Positions 49,763 through 58,894 are shown, counted from the first letter of the stretch. The stretch: 64,000 nucleotides of DNA from Paraflavitalea sp. CAU 1676 (GCF_029223285.1 NZ_JARHUJ010000007.1:496001-560000), one strand, 5' to 3'. The notes: generated by a model from the letters alone, not told the origin. Translations and numbers: made by a program.

Positions 49763-49950
49763 AACTTTGAGGACATAGTATTTTTCCCATTCCCAGTTTG
49801 GGATATCTACTAACTTAGTGGACCAGCAAACCACACTGGAAACCTGCTATCACTTACTGCTTTTCGATTGAATGTCCATGCGTAACCAACAGATCCTGTA
49901 AGGAATACTGTTGCGGCAAACCTGATACCTGAAATCACTAATCACAGCCT

Positions 49951-51099
49951 ATGTCATTGCTCTTGCTGCAGCCTACCCTGCTGTCTTGCATGTCGCTTAT
50001 CTTGTGCCTCACCACCGGCATCATCCTGTTGACGTTTTCGAGAACGGTCAGCCTTAGCCGCGCCCTGTTGGCATCTTCCTTCATCACCATGGCCATCAGT
50101 TTTTTGGTCGGATTGCTCCTGATGCTCGATTGGCCACCCGTGAATACGCGCTGGCAAAAGCTTCCCCACCTGATATGGTTACTGAGCATCCCGCTGCCCT
50201 TCTGTTACGTACGCAGTTTCACCGTTCCGAAGCTCTCCTGGAAAGACCTCATACACCTCCTCCCGTTTGCCATATTCCTGGTAGATTACCTGCCCTTCTT
50301 TTCCGCACCCATCGATGCGCTTAGCCTCACGCCCGCCATGGGTTGGGAACGTGTGCACGACATCATCCCCCACGAACGGGGCCTCTTCCTGCCTGCCTCC
50401 TTTCACATTCCCATGATCACGGTGATCATGACCTTGTATTGGATATTGCAGGTACACAGGCTCGTAATTTATTCCGAACAGCAGCCGCGCCCCTCCAAAG
50501 ACCGGCTCTGGTGGCTTTCACTATACACTATCCTCCAATCACTGGTATTTCTGCCTTCGCTCATTGCCATGATCATAAACCGTCCCAACGATTGGGTACT
50601 GGTAGTGCCGCCCACAGCCGTGTCCATCCTCTCTTGTTTCATCTTATTTTTATGCCCCGGCATCCTGTACGATTTCGCCTTAAAAACGACTGTAAAGGAA
50701 GATCCGCCCCGCCACAAGCCTTTGTTCGACGACGAGTCGGCCGAGACCCTGTCGAACCGCCTCACCCAACTGATGTCCGATAAAAAGCCCTATTTAAATG
50801 GGAATTATAGCTTGCAGGAACTCGCCGCCGAACTCGACATGCAGCCACACCGGCTCTCCTCATTTATCAACAATGTAACAGGAAAGAATTTTAACGAATA
50901 CCTCAATCACCAACGCATCGCCTTTTGCCTGGAGCTGATCGCAAAGGAAGAAACAGACCATCTCAACATTAACGGACTCGCCGCCCTCTGCGGCTTCAAC
51001 AACAGGAACACCTTTTCCACCGCCTTCAAAAAAGTGACAGGACAAAACCCTTCTGAATTTTTACGCAACAGAAGCGATGGACCCCGCTTAACGAGTTGA
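49951..51099 (+). CDS. Membrane-bound AraC-family regulator
   Basis: 382 residues. The first about 245 contain six or seven hydrophobic helices (for example SCMSLILCLTTGIILL, FITMAISFLVGLLLML, HLIWLLSIPLPF, ITVIMTLYWIL, AVSILSCFILFLCPGI). A cytosolic linker and an AraC-type DNA-binding domain follow (about 285-375; LQELAAELDMQPHRLSSFINN and LAALCGFNNRNTFSTAFKKV). Such integral-membrane AraC proteins occur often in Bacteroidota and presumably sense a membrane or envelope signal. Targets are not evident; the downstream small gene and DJ-1 gene are candidates. Hairpin at 51120-51138 follows. Confidence 0.88.
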   Translation: MSLLLLQPTLLSCMSLILCLTTGIILLTFSRTVSLSRALLASSFITMAISFLVGLLLMLDWPPVNTRWQKLPHLIWLLSIPLPFCYVRSFTVPKLSWKDLIHLLPFAIFLVDYLPFFSAPIDALSLTPAMGWERVHDIIPHERGLFLPASFHIPMITVIMTLYWILQVHRLVIYSEQQPRPSKDRLWWLSLYTILQSLVFLPSLIAMIINRPNDWVLVVPPTAVSILSCFILFLCPGILYDFALKTTVKEDPPRHKPLFDDESAETLSNRLTQLMSDKKPYLNGNYSLQELAAELDMQPHRLSSFINNVTGKNFNEYLNHQRIAFCLELIAKEETDHLNINGLAALCGFNNRNTFSTAFKKVTGQNPSEFLRNRSDGPRLTS

Positions 51100-51119
51100 T
51101 AATCCGCCTTTACAGACCT

Positions 51120-51138
51120 GCTCCGCTGTCTACGGAGC
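51120..51138 (+). terminator. Hairpin after the membrane AraC gene
   Basis: GCTCCG and CGGAGC form a 6-bp GC-rich stem with a 7-base loop, 20 bp after the stop codon. No strong T-run follows, so termination is uncertain. Confidence 0.35.
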
Positions 51139-51175
51139 AAGTCCCGAAACGTGACAGCTGCGGACTCTTTTCATC

Positions 51176-51199
51176 ATTATACCACTAATACGGTATAAT
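51176..51199. promoter_or_regulatory. AT-rich inverted repeat upstream of a small gene
   Basis: ATTATACC and GGTATAAT form an 8-bp perfect dyad with an 8-base spacer, followed by TACCTTTA (close to the TAnnTTTG promoter box) a few bases downstream. It lies about 100 bp before the small ORF at 51299. Candidate operator-promoter. Confidence 0.35.
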
Positions 51200-51298
51200 A
51201 AGACTACCTTTAGCCGGTTCAGCCCATCATGGTCGCCTGCTAATTGGTAGTTTGGGGCTGTAGGAAGGCCAACAATGTCATCTAAATAATCAAGAATA

Positions 51299-51520
51299 AT
51301 GAGAAGTGCAGGAAGGCCCCCCGTATCACCGGTACAATTGAAGAATGGATTTTACATCGAAGTTTGTGACAAAGGCAGCAACAAAGGAATGAAGATATGG
51401 AGCGTCGATGAAAAGGCCATGCAAGCCGCTGCCCGACTTTATGCCGGCTATAAGAACGTGATCCTGCTGGGCGAATACAAAGACGGCAAATTCACAGTCA
51501 GTCCTGTTACCTATAAATAA
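51299..51520 (+). CDS. Small conserved-looking hypothetical protein
   Basis: 73 residues from the ATG at 51299. The sequence reads like a compact alpha/beta domain (LKNGFYIEVCDKGSNKGMKI, then MQAAARLYAGYKNVILLGEY), with a basic Arg/Pro N-terminus. No signal peptide. I recall similar short uncharacterised proteins in Bacteroidota but no function. It stands alone, with an inverted repeat and promoter-like box upstream and the DJ-1 gene 134 bp downstream on the same strand. Confidence 0.6.
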   Translation: MRSAGRPPVSPVQLKNGFYIEVCDKGSNKGMKIWSVDEKAMQAAARLYAGYKNVILLGEYKDGKFTVSPVTYK

Positions 51521-51654
51521 GTCAGTTCATTTTCCCTCCCTGTAGTCGTACACCAGATCCTGGTTGACAGGCTTTGCCGTGAGCATATACCGCATCTTAT
51601 TTAATCAAAAGAAGGCATTGACCTACCTGGTGCCTGGTAAAATCATTTCTAGTT

Positions 51655-52368
51655 ATGACAAAGCCTATTAAAGTTCTTTTCATTAGTACTTCAAACGATA
51701 AAATGGGAGACAGTGCTGAAAAAACCGGGTTGTGGATGGAAGAACTGGCAGCACCCTACTACATATTCAAGGAAGCAGGCGCATACCTTACCATCGCTTC
51801 ACCCCTGGGTGGACCGGTACCTGTCGATCCCAAAAGCGAATCGATCATTACCGTAACCCGGAGCTCGAAACGTTTCAGGAATGATATAGAGGCCATGAAC
51901 CATTTGTCACGGTCCATCCCCCTGCTCGATGTGAGGAGCGATCAGTACGACCTGTTGTTCATTGCCGGCGGCCATGGCGCCATGTGGGACCTTACCGCCA
52001 ATCCCTTACTGAAACAGCTGGTGGAACATTTCAATGCAAAGAATAAACCCGTTGGCGTAATATGCCACGGCGTGGCAGCCTTGTTGAACGTCATGGAAGG
52101 CAAAGACAAACTTTGGTTAAAAGGAAAAACCATCACGGCTTTTAGCAATAGCGAAGAAGAATCGGCCGGCATGGCACAGCTGCTGCCTTTCTTATTAGAG
52201 ACCCGTTTGAAGGAACTCGGCGCCACGTATACCAGCGGAGCCAATTACACGAAACACGTTGTGGAAACCGGCAATGTGATCACCGGCCAAAATCCCGCCT
52301 CCGCCGAAGAAGTAGCGAAGTTGACGCTCAATCTCATCAGGCCCACCTTTACCGTGATCCGGAAATAA
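51655..52368 (+). CDS. DJ-1/PfpI-family protein (Hsp31-like)
   Basis: 237 residues, cytosolic. The core has KVLFISTSNDKMG, TGLWMEELAAPYYIF with the conserved Glu near the active site, DLLFIAGGHGAMWDL, and the nucleophile elbow GVICHGVAALL (Cys137-His). Length and the N-terminal TGLWMEE motif match the Hsp31-like branch, whose members act as glyoxalase III, deglycase-type or holdase proteins in carbonyl stress. The chemistry cannot be assigned further. It is convergent to a porin gene, with a 14-bp palindrome between. Confidence 0.88.
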   Translation: MTKPIKVLFISTSNDKMGDSAEKTGLWMEELAAPYYIFKEAGAYLTIASPLGGPVPVDPKSESIITVTRSSKRFRNDIEAMNHLSRSIPLLDVRSDQYDLLFIAGGHGAMWDLTANPLLKQLVEHFNAKNKPVGVICHGVAALLNVMEGKDKLWLKGKTITAFSNSEEESAGMAQLLPFLLETRLKELGATYTSGANYTKHVVETGNVITGQNPASAEEVAKLTLNLIRPTFTVIRK

Positions 52369-52377
52369 GCACAGCAT

Positions 52378-52391
52378 GCAGCGATCGCTGC
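52378..52391. terminator. Perfect 14-bp palindrome between convergent genes
   Basis: GCAGCGATCGCTGC lies in the 30-bp gap between the DJ-1 and porin stops. It could fold as a short shared terminator or be a protein site (it contains GCGATCGC). Stem length without a loop makes a terminator role doubtful. Confidence 0.3.
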
Positions 52392-52398
52392 CTGGCCT

Positions 52399-53688
52399 TT
52401 AGTAAAACAACTCTATATTGATCATATAGACAGTTCCCTTTGCGCCTACCACCGTCGGAAAACTAAAATAACCGACAGGCGACTGATTGGCGAATATAAC
52501 TTCCGGGTTCAACCGCAATATTTTGTTCTTAAGCGGATACCAGTTAAGCCCGAAATTCAATTCGGAAGGATTGCCATACTCTCCTTTTATATAAGAACCG
52601 ATGCCGTATAGCTGCAACGTCTTATTGACAAGCATGGTGGAAGCCTGTAAGGTGCCGCCCTGGTCGCTCAATTTGGAAACCGGAATGGACCCGCTCGTGG
52701 TAAAGTCATCAACCCTCCGGATAAAATACTCCGCATCCAGCGAAAAGCCCCTGTATTTAAGACCGCCATTGAAAGAGGTCATCCGGTATCGCGCCTTTTG
52801 CACCTGGGTACCGGGCTCAAAGGCGCCCACGTTGAAAATAGCCGTACCATCAGATATCCTGATCTGTGAATTCTCGGGGGCATCCGTACCAGGCTGCGAT
52901 TGCGGTGTTTCATTACTTCGGGTAAAAGAACCACCAACGATCGTCGCCACTTGTTCGTGCCGTTCGAAATCACCATACGCCCCCAGGCGGCCATAGTCGC
53001 GCGTTACCCACCACAAGGCATTGCTCCAGGTATTGAACCCATCATCGAGTTGTCCGGCATCTACGCCCAGCTGGCTCAGGTTATTACCCAGCATCGACTT
53101 GTAATAAAAGTTCTTCACGATCTCACCCTGCGCCCACACACCGGTAGTGAATGATCCGCGAAAATATTCTTCGGCCATCGAGCGTGCATCCTGGCGCAAC
53201 CAGGAAGGCCATTGACCATACAGCGACCGGTTGGTAGGCAAAGCGCCAATGCCGGCGCCTATATCGAAGTGTTTATTGATCTCGTATTGCAGGTTACCGG
53301 CCACCACCACCTGGGCGCCCTGCCCCTGGTTGGCGTTGGACGTCCACACATAAGCGAAATACCTGAACTTAGGCGTAGCGATCCAGCCTTTGAAGTACAG
53401 GGTTACTTTCTGAAATTGGATATCATTGCGCTTGGGCACCTCACGAACCTGCCCCTTCGCATCGGTATAGGTATCGTCCGTAGCTACCGAATTGAGGTAG
53501 CGGATCGTAGCATAGGTGGCAAAGTTCAACGTGGCATATTTACTTTTCACCAACGTAAAACCTGCGCCGGCCTTATGCTCGGCGGAGCTGTCGGCATCTA
53601 CCGGATTGGTGGCAAACTGTGCCGCCACCGGCATAGCCGCACCCAGCCCGGCGATCAACACAAGTATAGAAAAGGCTTGCTTCATCAT
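52399..53688 (-). CDS. OprO/P-like or related outer-membrane porin
   Basis: 429 residues from the ATG at 53688 (an adjacent ATG at 53685 is equivalent). The upstream extension overlaps the neighbouring gene's end and lacks a signal. Signal peptide ends MPVAAQ. The rest is alternating amphipathic strands with aromatic girdles: KVTLYFKGWIATPKFRYFAYVW, a short periplasmic-turn region, FSLDAEYFIRRVDDF, LNFGLNWYPLKNKILRLNPE, and a terminal YMINIELFY. This is a 16-strand porin pattern. It is the last gene of a four-gene minus-strand unit with an outer-membrane protein and two DUF1254-family proteins. The cargo is unknown. Confidence 0.8.
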   Translation of the reverse strand: MMKQAFSILVLIAGLGAAMPVAAQFATNPVDADSSAEHKAGAGFTLVKSKYATLNFATYATIRYLNSVATDDTYTDAKGQVREVPKRNDIQFQKVTLYFKGWIATPKFRYFAYVWTSNANQGQGAQVVVAGNLQYEINKHFDIGAGIGALPTNRSLYGQWPSWLRQDARSMAEEYFRGSFTTGVWAQGEIVKNFYYKSMLGNNLSQLGVDAGQLDDGFNTWSNALWWVTRDYGRLGAYGDFERHEQVATIVGGSFTRSNETPQSQPGTDAPENSQIRISDGTAIFNVGAFEPGTQVQKARYRMTSFNGGLKYRGFSLDAEYFIRRVDDFTTSGSIPVSKLSDQGGTLQASTMLVNKTLQLYGIGSYIKGEYGNPSELNFGLNWYPLKNKILRLNPEVIFANQSPVGYFSFPTVVGAKGTVYMINIELFY

Positions 53689-53743
53689 GCAGTACTTAAT
53701 GATTGGGAATAAACATCTGTGGCGAAACGCACACGTGGTTTTA

Positions 53744-54547
53744 TTAAAATTGCGTATTGAACCCAACGAAGGTTTGGTATTTAGGTTGCCCCACTCCTTC
53801 GGCCAGTACCGTGAACTGCGGTTCGGCAAACAGGTTGAACACTACTTTGCCCACCTTCATCACCTTACCCACACCAAGACCAATGGGTACACTATAATCG
53901 CCGTTCCTTAAATTGAACGTCCAGACACCGGTGCTCCGCAAACAGTACCCATTCCCGATCTGCCAGATGAAGAATGCCTGTGGTATCAGCAGGTTCACGT
54001 CTTCCCGGTCACCATCACCGGCAAATGAAGCCTGCCATTGCAACAAGCTGCCCCATTGTATCAGTTTGCTCTTCGCCATAAAGGCCAGCACCGCCACCCC
54101 CGCCTGCCACTTGCCGGCCCCCAGGTTATGCGTACCCGTAGGTGCTACGAGAACAGGGCCAATGCCAATCTTATTACCGGATTTGGAAGCTGGCGTATAG
54201 ATCGCAAACATGTTGAAATCACCCAGTCCCGTCGTGGGAGCCTTGGTAGCCTCGGATGAAACGATAAATGGCATGGTGGCCCGCAGGAGCACTTTCCCCA
54301 GTGGTTGAGAATAACGCGCCAGCAATTGATTCATGGAATTGTCCGGCAAGCCGTACAACTTCGACACGATATAGTTCTGAATATTGAAAGCTTTTACATT
54401 GGCCATCGGGTCATTGGCCCGCTTCAACTCCTCTTCACTGACACCCGTCTTCACATCCGGATGATCTTGCTGGGCATATAGGAGTGGCGATACGCCCATC
54501 GATAAAACCATAGACAATATAATGCAACGAACAAGAGGTGTTTTCAT
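53744..54547 (-). CDS. Outer-membrane protein, MetA-pathway-like barrel
   Basis: 267 residues with a signal peptide (SPLLYAQ). A short helical segment (about 35-75; MANVKAFNIQNYIVSKLYGLP) precedes a barrel-like strand region (LLRATMPFIVS, GLGDFNMFAIYTP, GIGPVLVAPTGT, WQAGVAVLAFMAK) ending in FVGFNTQF. The GLGD and NKIGIGPVLVAPTG patterns resemble the family annotated as MetA-pathway-of-phenol-degradation or putative outer-membrane transporters. It lies 55 bp from the porin and about 108 bp from a DUF1254-family gene, same strand. Probably helps small-molecule passage. Confidence 0.7.
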   Translation of the reverse strand: MKTPLVRCIILSMVLSMGVSPLLYAQQDHPDVKTGVSEEELKRANDPMANVKAFNIQNYIVSKLYGLPDNSMNQLLARYSQPLGKVLLRATMPFIVSSEATKAPTTGLGDFNMFAIYTPASKSGNKIGIGPVLVAPTGTHNLGAGKWQAGVAVLAFMAKSKLIQWGSLLQWQASFAGDGDREDVNLLIPQAFFIWQIGNGYCLRSTGVWTFNLRNGDYSVPIGLGVGKVMKVGKVVFNLFAEPQFTVLAEGVGQPKYQTFVGFNTQF

Positions 54548-54655
54548 ACAGTAATAGTTTGATCAATAGACAGATGCCGGCGTTAAGAGACACGCCGCAT
54601 CACATCAAACCGCCACCCCATGAAAACAGGACTGCCTGATTTTGTAAAACACAAC

Positions 54656-55681
54656 CTATTTAACAGGAACAATGACCGGGAATGCCTGACTGCTATCCTG
54701 CCATACGGGCAATGGCTGATAAAGCCTTACCACATACCGCCAGCCGGGAAATATGGCCAGACAATTGATAGCCACGCCGCGGCAATCACCAAACTGAATC
54801 GTAATGCTACCATCGGCCCCTCGATGAGCTGTGGCATTGTTGATCGTGTACAGATCATTATTTCCGGACGGTATATTTCCCAGCGAATCGACCACACTCA
54901 CCGACCAGAAGCCCCGCGCAGGCGATTCGGATAAGTGTAATTGAAAAACACCGGATCCATCATCGGGAATAGGTATTCGTTGAAGGAACAAAGCCTCATC
55001 ACTACCTGGCATACCCCAATCTACCGCTGTAGCGATCAGGTGCTTTTCGGGATCCACCTGTTCTTTCCTTCCCGCCGCCCGCCGCATATCGGGCAGGGAA
55101 GCAGCAAGCGCCGAAAGACGTTCCCTTAACCGCGCCTGGCTCCCCTTGTCCCAATGGATTAATTCTATATGCCCCACGGAGGCCTGCTTTACCACGATCG
55201 CATCCTGCAGGTCATGCACGATCTGGCTATCGACCTCCGGCGGCCCGTCCACAAAGAACCGCACAATAGCCAGCATATAACGGGTACCCACCACCTGCCG
55301 GTTGTAGACGTACTCTCCAGGCGCATTCACCATCGCCACGGTATGATTTTCTTCATCGATAATGTTCATGGAAAAGAATCGCTCGCCGGGATCCGGCAAT
55401 ATGATCGTAACAGGCCCCGCATCCAGGTCAAATACTCCTACTGAATGGTAGGCATCTATATTGGGCCGCATGCCGGGTTGATCCGTAATACCCAGTCCGC
55501 GGTAATGATAGAACTTCCCGAAGGCGCCCTGCTCCACAAACTGGCGCATATGCCAATGCGTTTCCGCCCGGGGAAAATTATCCCTCGTTACGGATGCGGA
55601 GTGATGGCATACCTGCAACACGATCAGCCCCATCACAACCGGCACAAGCCAACGGAATCTTCGCTTGATGTTTTTTTCCAT
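54656..55681 (-). CDS. DUF1254/DUF1214-family protein, short form
   Basis: 341 residues. An N-terminal hydrophobic stretch (about 10-25) is a signal anchor or signal peptide. The middle (about 60-150) fits DUF1254 (DAYHSVGVFDLDAGPVTIILPD, RFFSMNIIDEENHTVAM), and the C-terminal part (about 240-335) fits DUF1214 (FQLHLSESPARGFWSVSVVDSLGN, DLYTINNA, ITIQFGD). These paired folds are widespread and of unknown function; the family is often exported. It lies 23 bp after a longer paralogue. Confidence 0.82.
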   Translation of the reverse strand: MEKNIKRRFRWLVPVVMGLIVLQVCHHSASVTRDNFPRAETHWHMRQFVEQGAFGKFYHYRGLGITDQPGMRPNIDAYHSVGVFDLDAGPVTIILPDPGERFFSMNIIDEENHTVAMVNAPGEYVYNRQVVGTRYMLAIVRFFVDGPPEVDSQIVHDLQDAIVVKQASVGHIELIHWDKGSQARLRERLSALAASLPDMRRAAGRKEQVDPEKHLIATAVDWGMPGSDEALFLQRIPIPDDGSGVFQLHLSESPARGFWSVSVVDSLGNIPSGNNDLYTINNATAHRGADGSITIQFGDCRGVAINCLAIFPGWRYVVRLYQPLPVWQDSSQAFPVIVPVK

Positions 55682-55704
55682 GGACAGCTATTTGAGCACA
55701 CCAC

Positions 55705-57165
55705 TTATTTCACCTCCTCTACATCGTTCAGCTGCCATTCCTTTTTAAAGAACACTTGCTCTATGCCATAGAAACGAGCCAACAATTCAAACTTCCCGGC
55801 CGGATCAGTAGGCACCCAGTTGGCTTCCTTGCCCGCTGGCGGCTTCGGACCAAAATAGATATCGACCGAACCATCGCCATTCTTCTGCAACCCCGGCGAC
55901 TGCGACGATCGGCCCTGCCGGTCAAGGTTACGGATAAATGCGTGAGTAGCCCGGTCGTACACCGTGATCGACCAATATTGTTTCACCGGTACATTGCCGG
56001 GTACGTTTACTTTATACGTCTTACTGCCGTCCAGTGCATGTCCATCTTTATCTTTCGTATTGAGCAAATAAAATTGAGCTTCTCCCACATGTTTGGCACT
56101 AAAGAAAGCAATTGAATAGATTAAACCCCGGTTATCGACCGGGTAGGTATCGGGTACTTTGAAATCCCGGGCAATATTGTCATGATAATCCTTTGTTACC
56201 GGAAAAAACCACCGTTTACCGGGATAATAAGTTTCGAAATGATCATACATATCGTCCAGGTAAACCTTTGCGTCCTGTAGCGCGCTCACCATCAGTTCCT
56301 GTTTGCGGGCATCGGGATTGAAAGCCTGCCCGCGGTAGATGCCAATACTCCGCAACTGCTCGACCATCACCCGGTCACGTTCCAGAAATGGCTCCGACTG
56401 CACCATGGCATCCAACGCTTCAAAGAATCGCTTATCATAAGGGATTGTCGCGTCATATAGAATATTCTGCGCATCCAGGAAAACGGTTGCCGGTGGATGG
56501 TTTGCCTGCGATAACGGATACACTTTGATCCGCCTGGCATATGCCACCGCCTGCCGCACGCCTTCCGCACTTCCATCTTTCAGCACCGATCGCAGCAACG
56601 CATACCCCTGGTAAGTATAGGAAGGCATCGGAATATAGCCTGCCGGCACTTTCTCTTTGGCATAACCAGGAGGCAATATCAGGTAACGGCCACCCCGGCC
56701 CTTGTCCACACCGCCCGGCCCCACATCTTCAATGGCCGCCTGCCAGTAATCCATCACACTGCCATTGAAGATACCGCTGTCTGCCGGAGGTATCTCCAAC
56801 ACTACAGGACCCACGTCTTTCGTATTGAAAAAAGGCATCAGGTAGATCACATCCGGGTTGGGCGTCAACGTTTGGTTTTGCCAGTTCAGCAGGCCCGACC
56901 AATACACCACCTGGTTATAGCCGCCCTTTACCTTGTCGACCATCTCTTTGTACATGAGGTAATAATTCACTGCCGGCATACCCCAGATGGCTGATTGGAA
57001 AGCGCGCTGATAGATCACCTCCTCTGCCACGGAGGATGGTTTACTGCTTTTCGCTTCGGTAACCCTCGTCGAATCGCCGCTTGTCGCATTACCTGCTCCG
57101 CCAGGATCCTTGCAGGCAACGAAATAGTTCAGCGACATAGCTATCAGTAATACAATTCTTTTCAT
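55705..57165 (-). CDS. DUF1254/DUF1214-family lipoprotein, long form
   Basis: 486 residues from the ATG at 57165. Lipobox NYFVAC. DUF1254 (about 60-190; WGMPAVNYYLMYKEM, NPDVIYLMPFFNTKDVGPVVLEIPP) and DUF1214 (about 350-470; AQFYLLNTKDKDGHALDGS, YWSITVYDRATHAFIRNLDR, SVDIYFGPKPP, NWVPTDPAGKFELLARFYG) are both complete. It is the first gene of the unit DUF1254-DUF1254-OMP-porin and divergent from the ChrB_C-AraC gene. The family has no established reaction; the genomic setting with two outer-membrane barrels suggests envelope work on an imported compound. Confidence 0.85.
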   Translation of the reverse strand: MKRIVLLIAMSLNYFVACKDPGGAGNATSGDSTRVTEAKSSKPSSVAEEVIYQRAFQSAIWGMPAVNYYLMYKEMVDKVKGGYNQVVYWSGLLNWQNQTLTPNPDVIYLMPFFNTKDVGPVVLEIPPADSGIFNGSVMDYWQAAIEDVGPGGVDKGRGGRYLILPPGYAKEKVPAGYIPMPSYTYQGYALLRSVLKDGSAEGVRQAVAYARRIKVYPLSQANHPPATVFLDAQNILYDATIPYDKRFFEALDAMVQSEPFLERDRVMVEQLRSIGIYRGQAFNPDARKQELMVSALQDAKVYLDDMYDHFETYYPGKRWFFPVTKDYHDNIARDFKVPDTYPVDNRGLIYSIAFFSAKHVGEAQFYLLNTKDKDGHALDGSKTYKVNVPGNVPVKQYWSITVYDRATHAFIRNLDRQGRSSQSPGLQKNGDGSVDIYFGPKPPAGKEANWVPTDPAGKFELLARFYGIEQVFFKKEWQLNDVEEVK

Positions 57166-57342
57166 AGCGCATAAGGCCGCCATTTCAGCGGGCAGCCTTG
57201 ACTATGACACCAACCATCGCACCAGTTAGCCAGGGATTTATGAATCCGGGCCATTTTCGGCAAAAGGGAGCACACAAGGGTGAAAAGTAAGCACGCAGCT
57301 TTAAAAATGAAGCCATCTTACGGCTCCATAGGCCCATTCGAT

Positions 57343-57350
57343 TATTTTTG
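57343..57350 (+). promoter_or_regulatory. TAnnTTTG promoter box of the ChrB_C-AraC gene
   Basis: TATTTTTG matches the Bacteroidota -7 element. The ATG at 57356 is only six bases after it, so the transcript is probably leaderless or nearly so. Confidence 0.5.
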
Positions 57351-57355
57351 TTGGT

Positions 57356-58195
57356 ATGAAATGGATCACCCGCGAACGGCCCAAGATCGATCGCCTGGCC
57401 TGCCCCTGGCTGATAAGGCGCTTTATCGACAAAGAAGCCGAGATCATCTATGTACCCTTTGATCAGGTAGTAACCCAGGCCACCGCACTCGGCGCCACTC
57501 CATTCGATATACCGGGCGTCGAGTTCACGCACTATGGAGACCAATGCACCTTCGACTATTTTATTAAGAAATACAAGATCAAAGACAAAGCGGTCCATAC
57601 CCTCGCCCCCATCGTGCGCGGTGCCGATACTGACCGGCACGATCTCGCCTTCCAGTCTTCCGGACTCTGGGCCATCTCGGCGGGGCTCGCCCACAATTAC
57701 ACCAACGACCAGGAGCTGCTCGAAAAAGGGATGCTCCTGTATGACGCGCTCTATAGTTGGGCTGCACATCTTCAAAATGTGCAGCATACGCAGCAGCCCT
57801 TCGAAAACCTGCTGTTGCGGGTATTCAATGATTACCTCACCACGAAACGCGGCGGCGGCAAAAAGATACCCGCCTGGGCCAACGAACTAAAAGCCATCAT
57901 CCAGGATCAGATAGACACCAACCTTACCCTGAAGGAACTGTCCAAGGGGCTCGACATCAATCCCTCTTACCTCTCCCGGGAATTCTCCAAACACTTCAAC
58001 AACCTCTCCTTTGGCGAATACATTCGCCAGGAACGCATCGGAAAGGCCAAGGAACTGATGCAGGAAGGAACGTATAAGCTGACGGAGATCGCTTACCTCA
58101 CCGGCTTTTCGGATCAAAGCCATTTCACCCGCGTCTTTAAACAACATACCGGCGAGAGTCCATCGGAATACCGGAGAAAATCGAAGAAAAAGTAA
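57356..58195 (+). CDS. ChrB C-terminal domain fused to an AraC DNA-binding domain
   Basis: 279 residues, no signal peptide. Residues about 1-140 match the ChrB_C domain of chromate-resistance proteins: WITRERPKIDRLACPWLIRRF, then EIIYVP, THYGDQCTFDYFIKKY, VRGADTDRHDLAFQSSGLWAI. Residues about 180-275 are an AraC-type double helix-turn-helix (LTLKELSKGLDINPSYLSREFSKHF and LTEIAYLTGFSDQSHFTRVFKQH). In typical chr loci this domain is a separate protein or lies behind the ChrB regulator domain, next to the transporter ChrA; no chrA is visible here. The fusion implies that the ChrB_C part serves as the ligand sensor of a regulator. It opens the metal island and is followed by a small exported protein. 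Confidence 0.88.
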   Translation: MKWITRERPKIDRLACPWLIRRFIDKEAEIIYVPFDQVVTQATALGATPFDIPGVEFTHYGDQCTFDYFIKKYKIKDKAVHTLAPIVRGADTDRHDLAFQSSGLWAISAGLAHNYTNDQELLEKGMLLYDALYSWAAHLQNVQHTQQPFENLLLRVFNDYLTTKRGGGKKIPAWANELKAIIQDQIDTNLTLKELSKGLDINPSYLSREFSKHFNNLSFGEYIRQERIGKAKELMQEGTYKLTEIAYLTGFSDQSHFTRVFKQHTGESPSEYRRKSKKK

Positions 58196-58278
58196 TCCCT
58201 GTACCAAAAGTGCAGGAACGTTCTATTTCAGGCAGCAGCGCACCTGTAGTATTGCAGCCAAAACACCCTGCCATTACC

Positions 58279-58794
58279 ATGAACAAAGCTGCTGTCCTTG
58301 TCTGTCTGTTATTTTCCGTTTTCAGCCTCCGCATCCTTGCCCAAAACGCACCAGCGACCGTTACCTATCCACGCATAACAGGTTATGTAGGCATCGTTCA
58401 CCCGATCGTTACCTATAGCAGCGATGTACCCCACTACAATTTCGATGGCGCTTATACGGTCGGCATGCCTACCGGTATCAATATCTGGAAGAGTTCGACA
58501 ATCGGATTCTCCATGGAGTTCGTTCCGCATGTACGCACTACCAAAGGGGTGAGTAAGATGAGCAATTTCCTGTTCCATCCAGGCGTGCTCGCAGCACTGG
58601 GAAAAGGATTTGTATTCGCCGGCCGGGCGGCTTTTGAAACCAGCGGCCGTTTTGGCTTCACGCCCGTCCTCAACAAAACGATCATCAAAAACAAGAACAG
58701 CAGTTACTTCCTCGCCATGCCTTTCCCCGTGCGCTTCGGCAACGACCTGCCCGCCACCTTCACGATAGGCTTCCAGTTTGGGATCGCGTTTTAG
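58279..58794 (+). CDS. Small exported beta-rich protein
   Basis: 171 residues from the ATG at 58279; the GTG-started extension from 58210 is unlikely. Signal peptide ends RILAQ. The mature part consists of strands (ITGYVGIVHPIVTY, FEFD-like turns, TIGFSMEFVPHV, SNFLFHPGVLAALGKGFVFAGRAAFE, PATFTIGFQFGIAF). It ends in Phe like outer-membrane barrels; about eight strands would fit. Family not recognised. It lies 83 bp after the ChrB_C-AraC gene on the same strand, so the two may be co-transcribed. Confidence 0.7.
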   Translation: MNKAAVLVCLLFSVFSLRILAQNAPATVTYPRITGYVGIVHPIVTYSSDVPHYNFDGAYTVGMPTGINIWKSSTIGFSMEFVPHVRTTKGVSKMSNFLFHPGVLAALGKGFVFAGRAAFETSGRFGFTPVLNKTIIKNKNSSYFLAMPFPVRFGNDLPATFTIGFQFGIAF

Positions 58795-58873
58795 GTTCAG
58801 CTACGCAAACCGTACCAGGTTTTACGATCGCATTCCGCCAGGCCTCCCGGATAGCCATTTCACCCCGGCGTTG

Positions 58874-58881
58874 TACCTTTG
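58874..58881 (+). promoter_or_regulatory. TAnnTTTG promoter box of the HMA-AraC gene
   Basis: TACCTTTG, 13 bases before the ATG at 58895. A very short leader is predicted. Confidence 0.5.
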
Positions 58882-58894
58882 GCCAAATTCCGTC

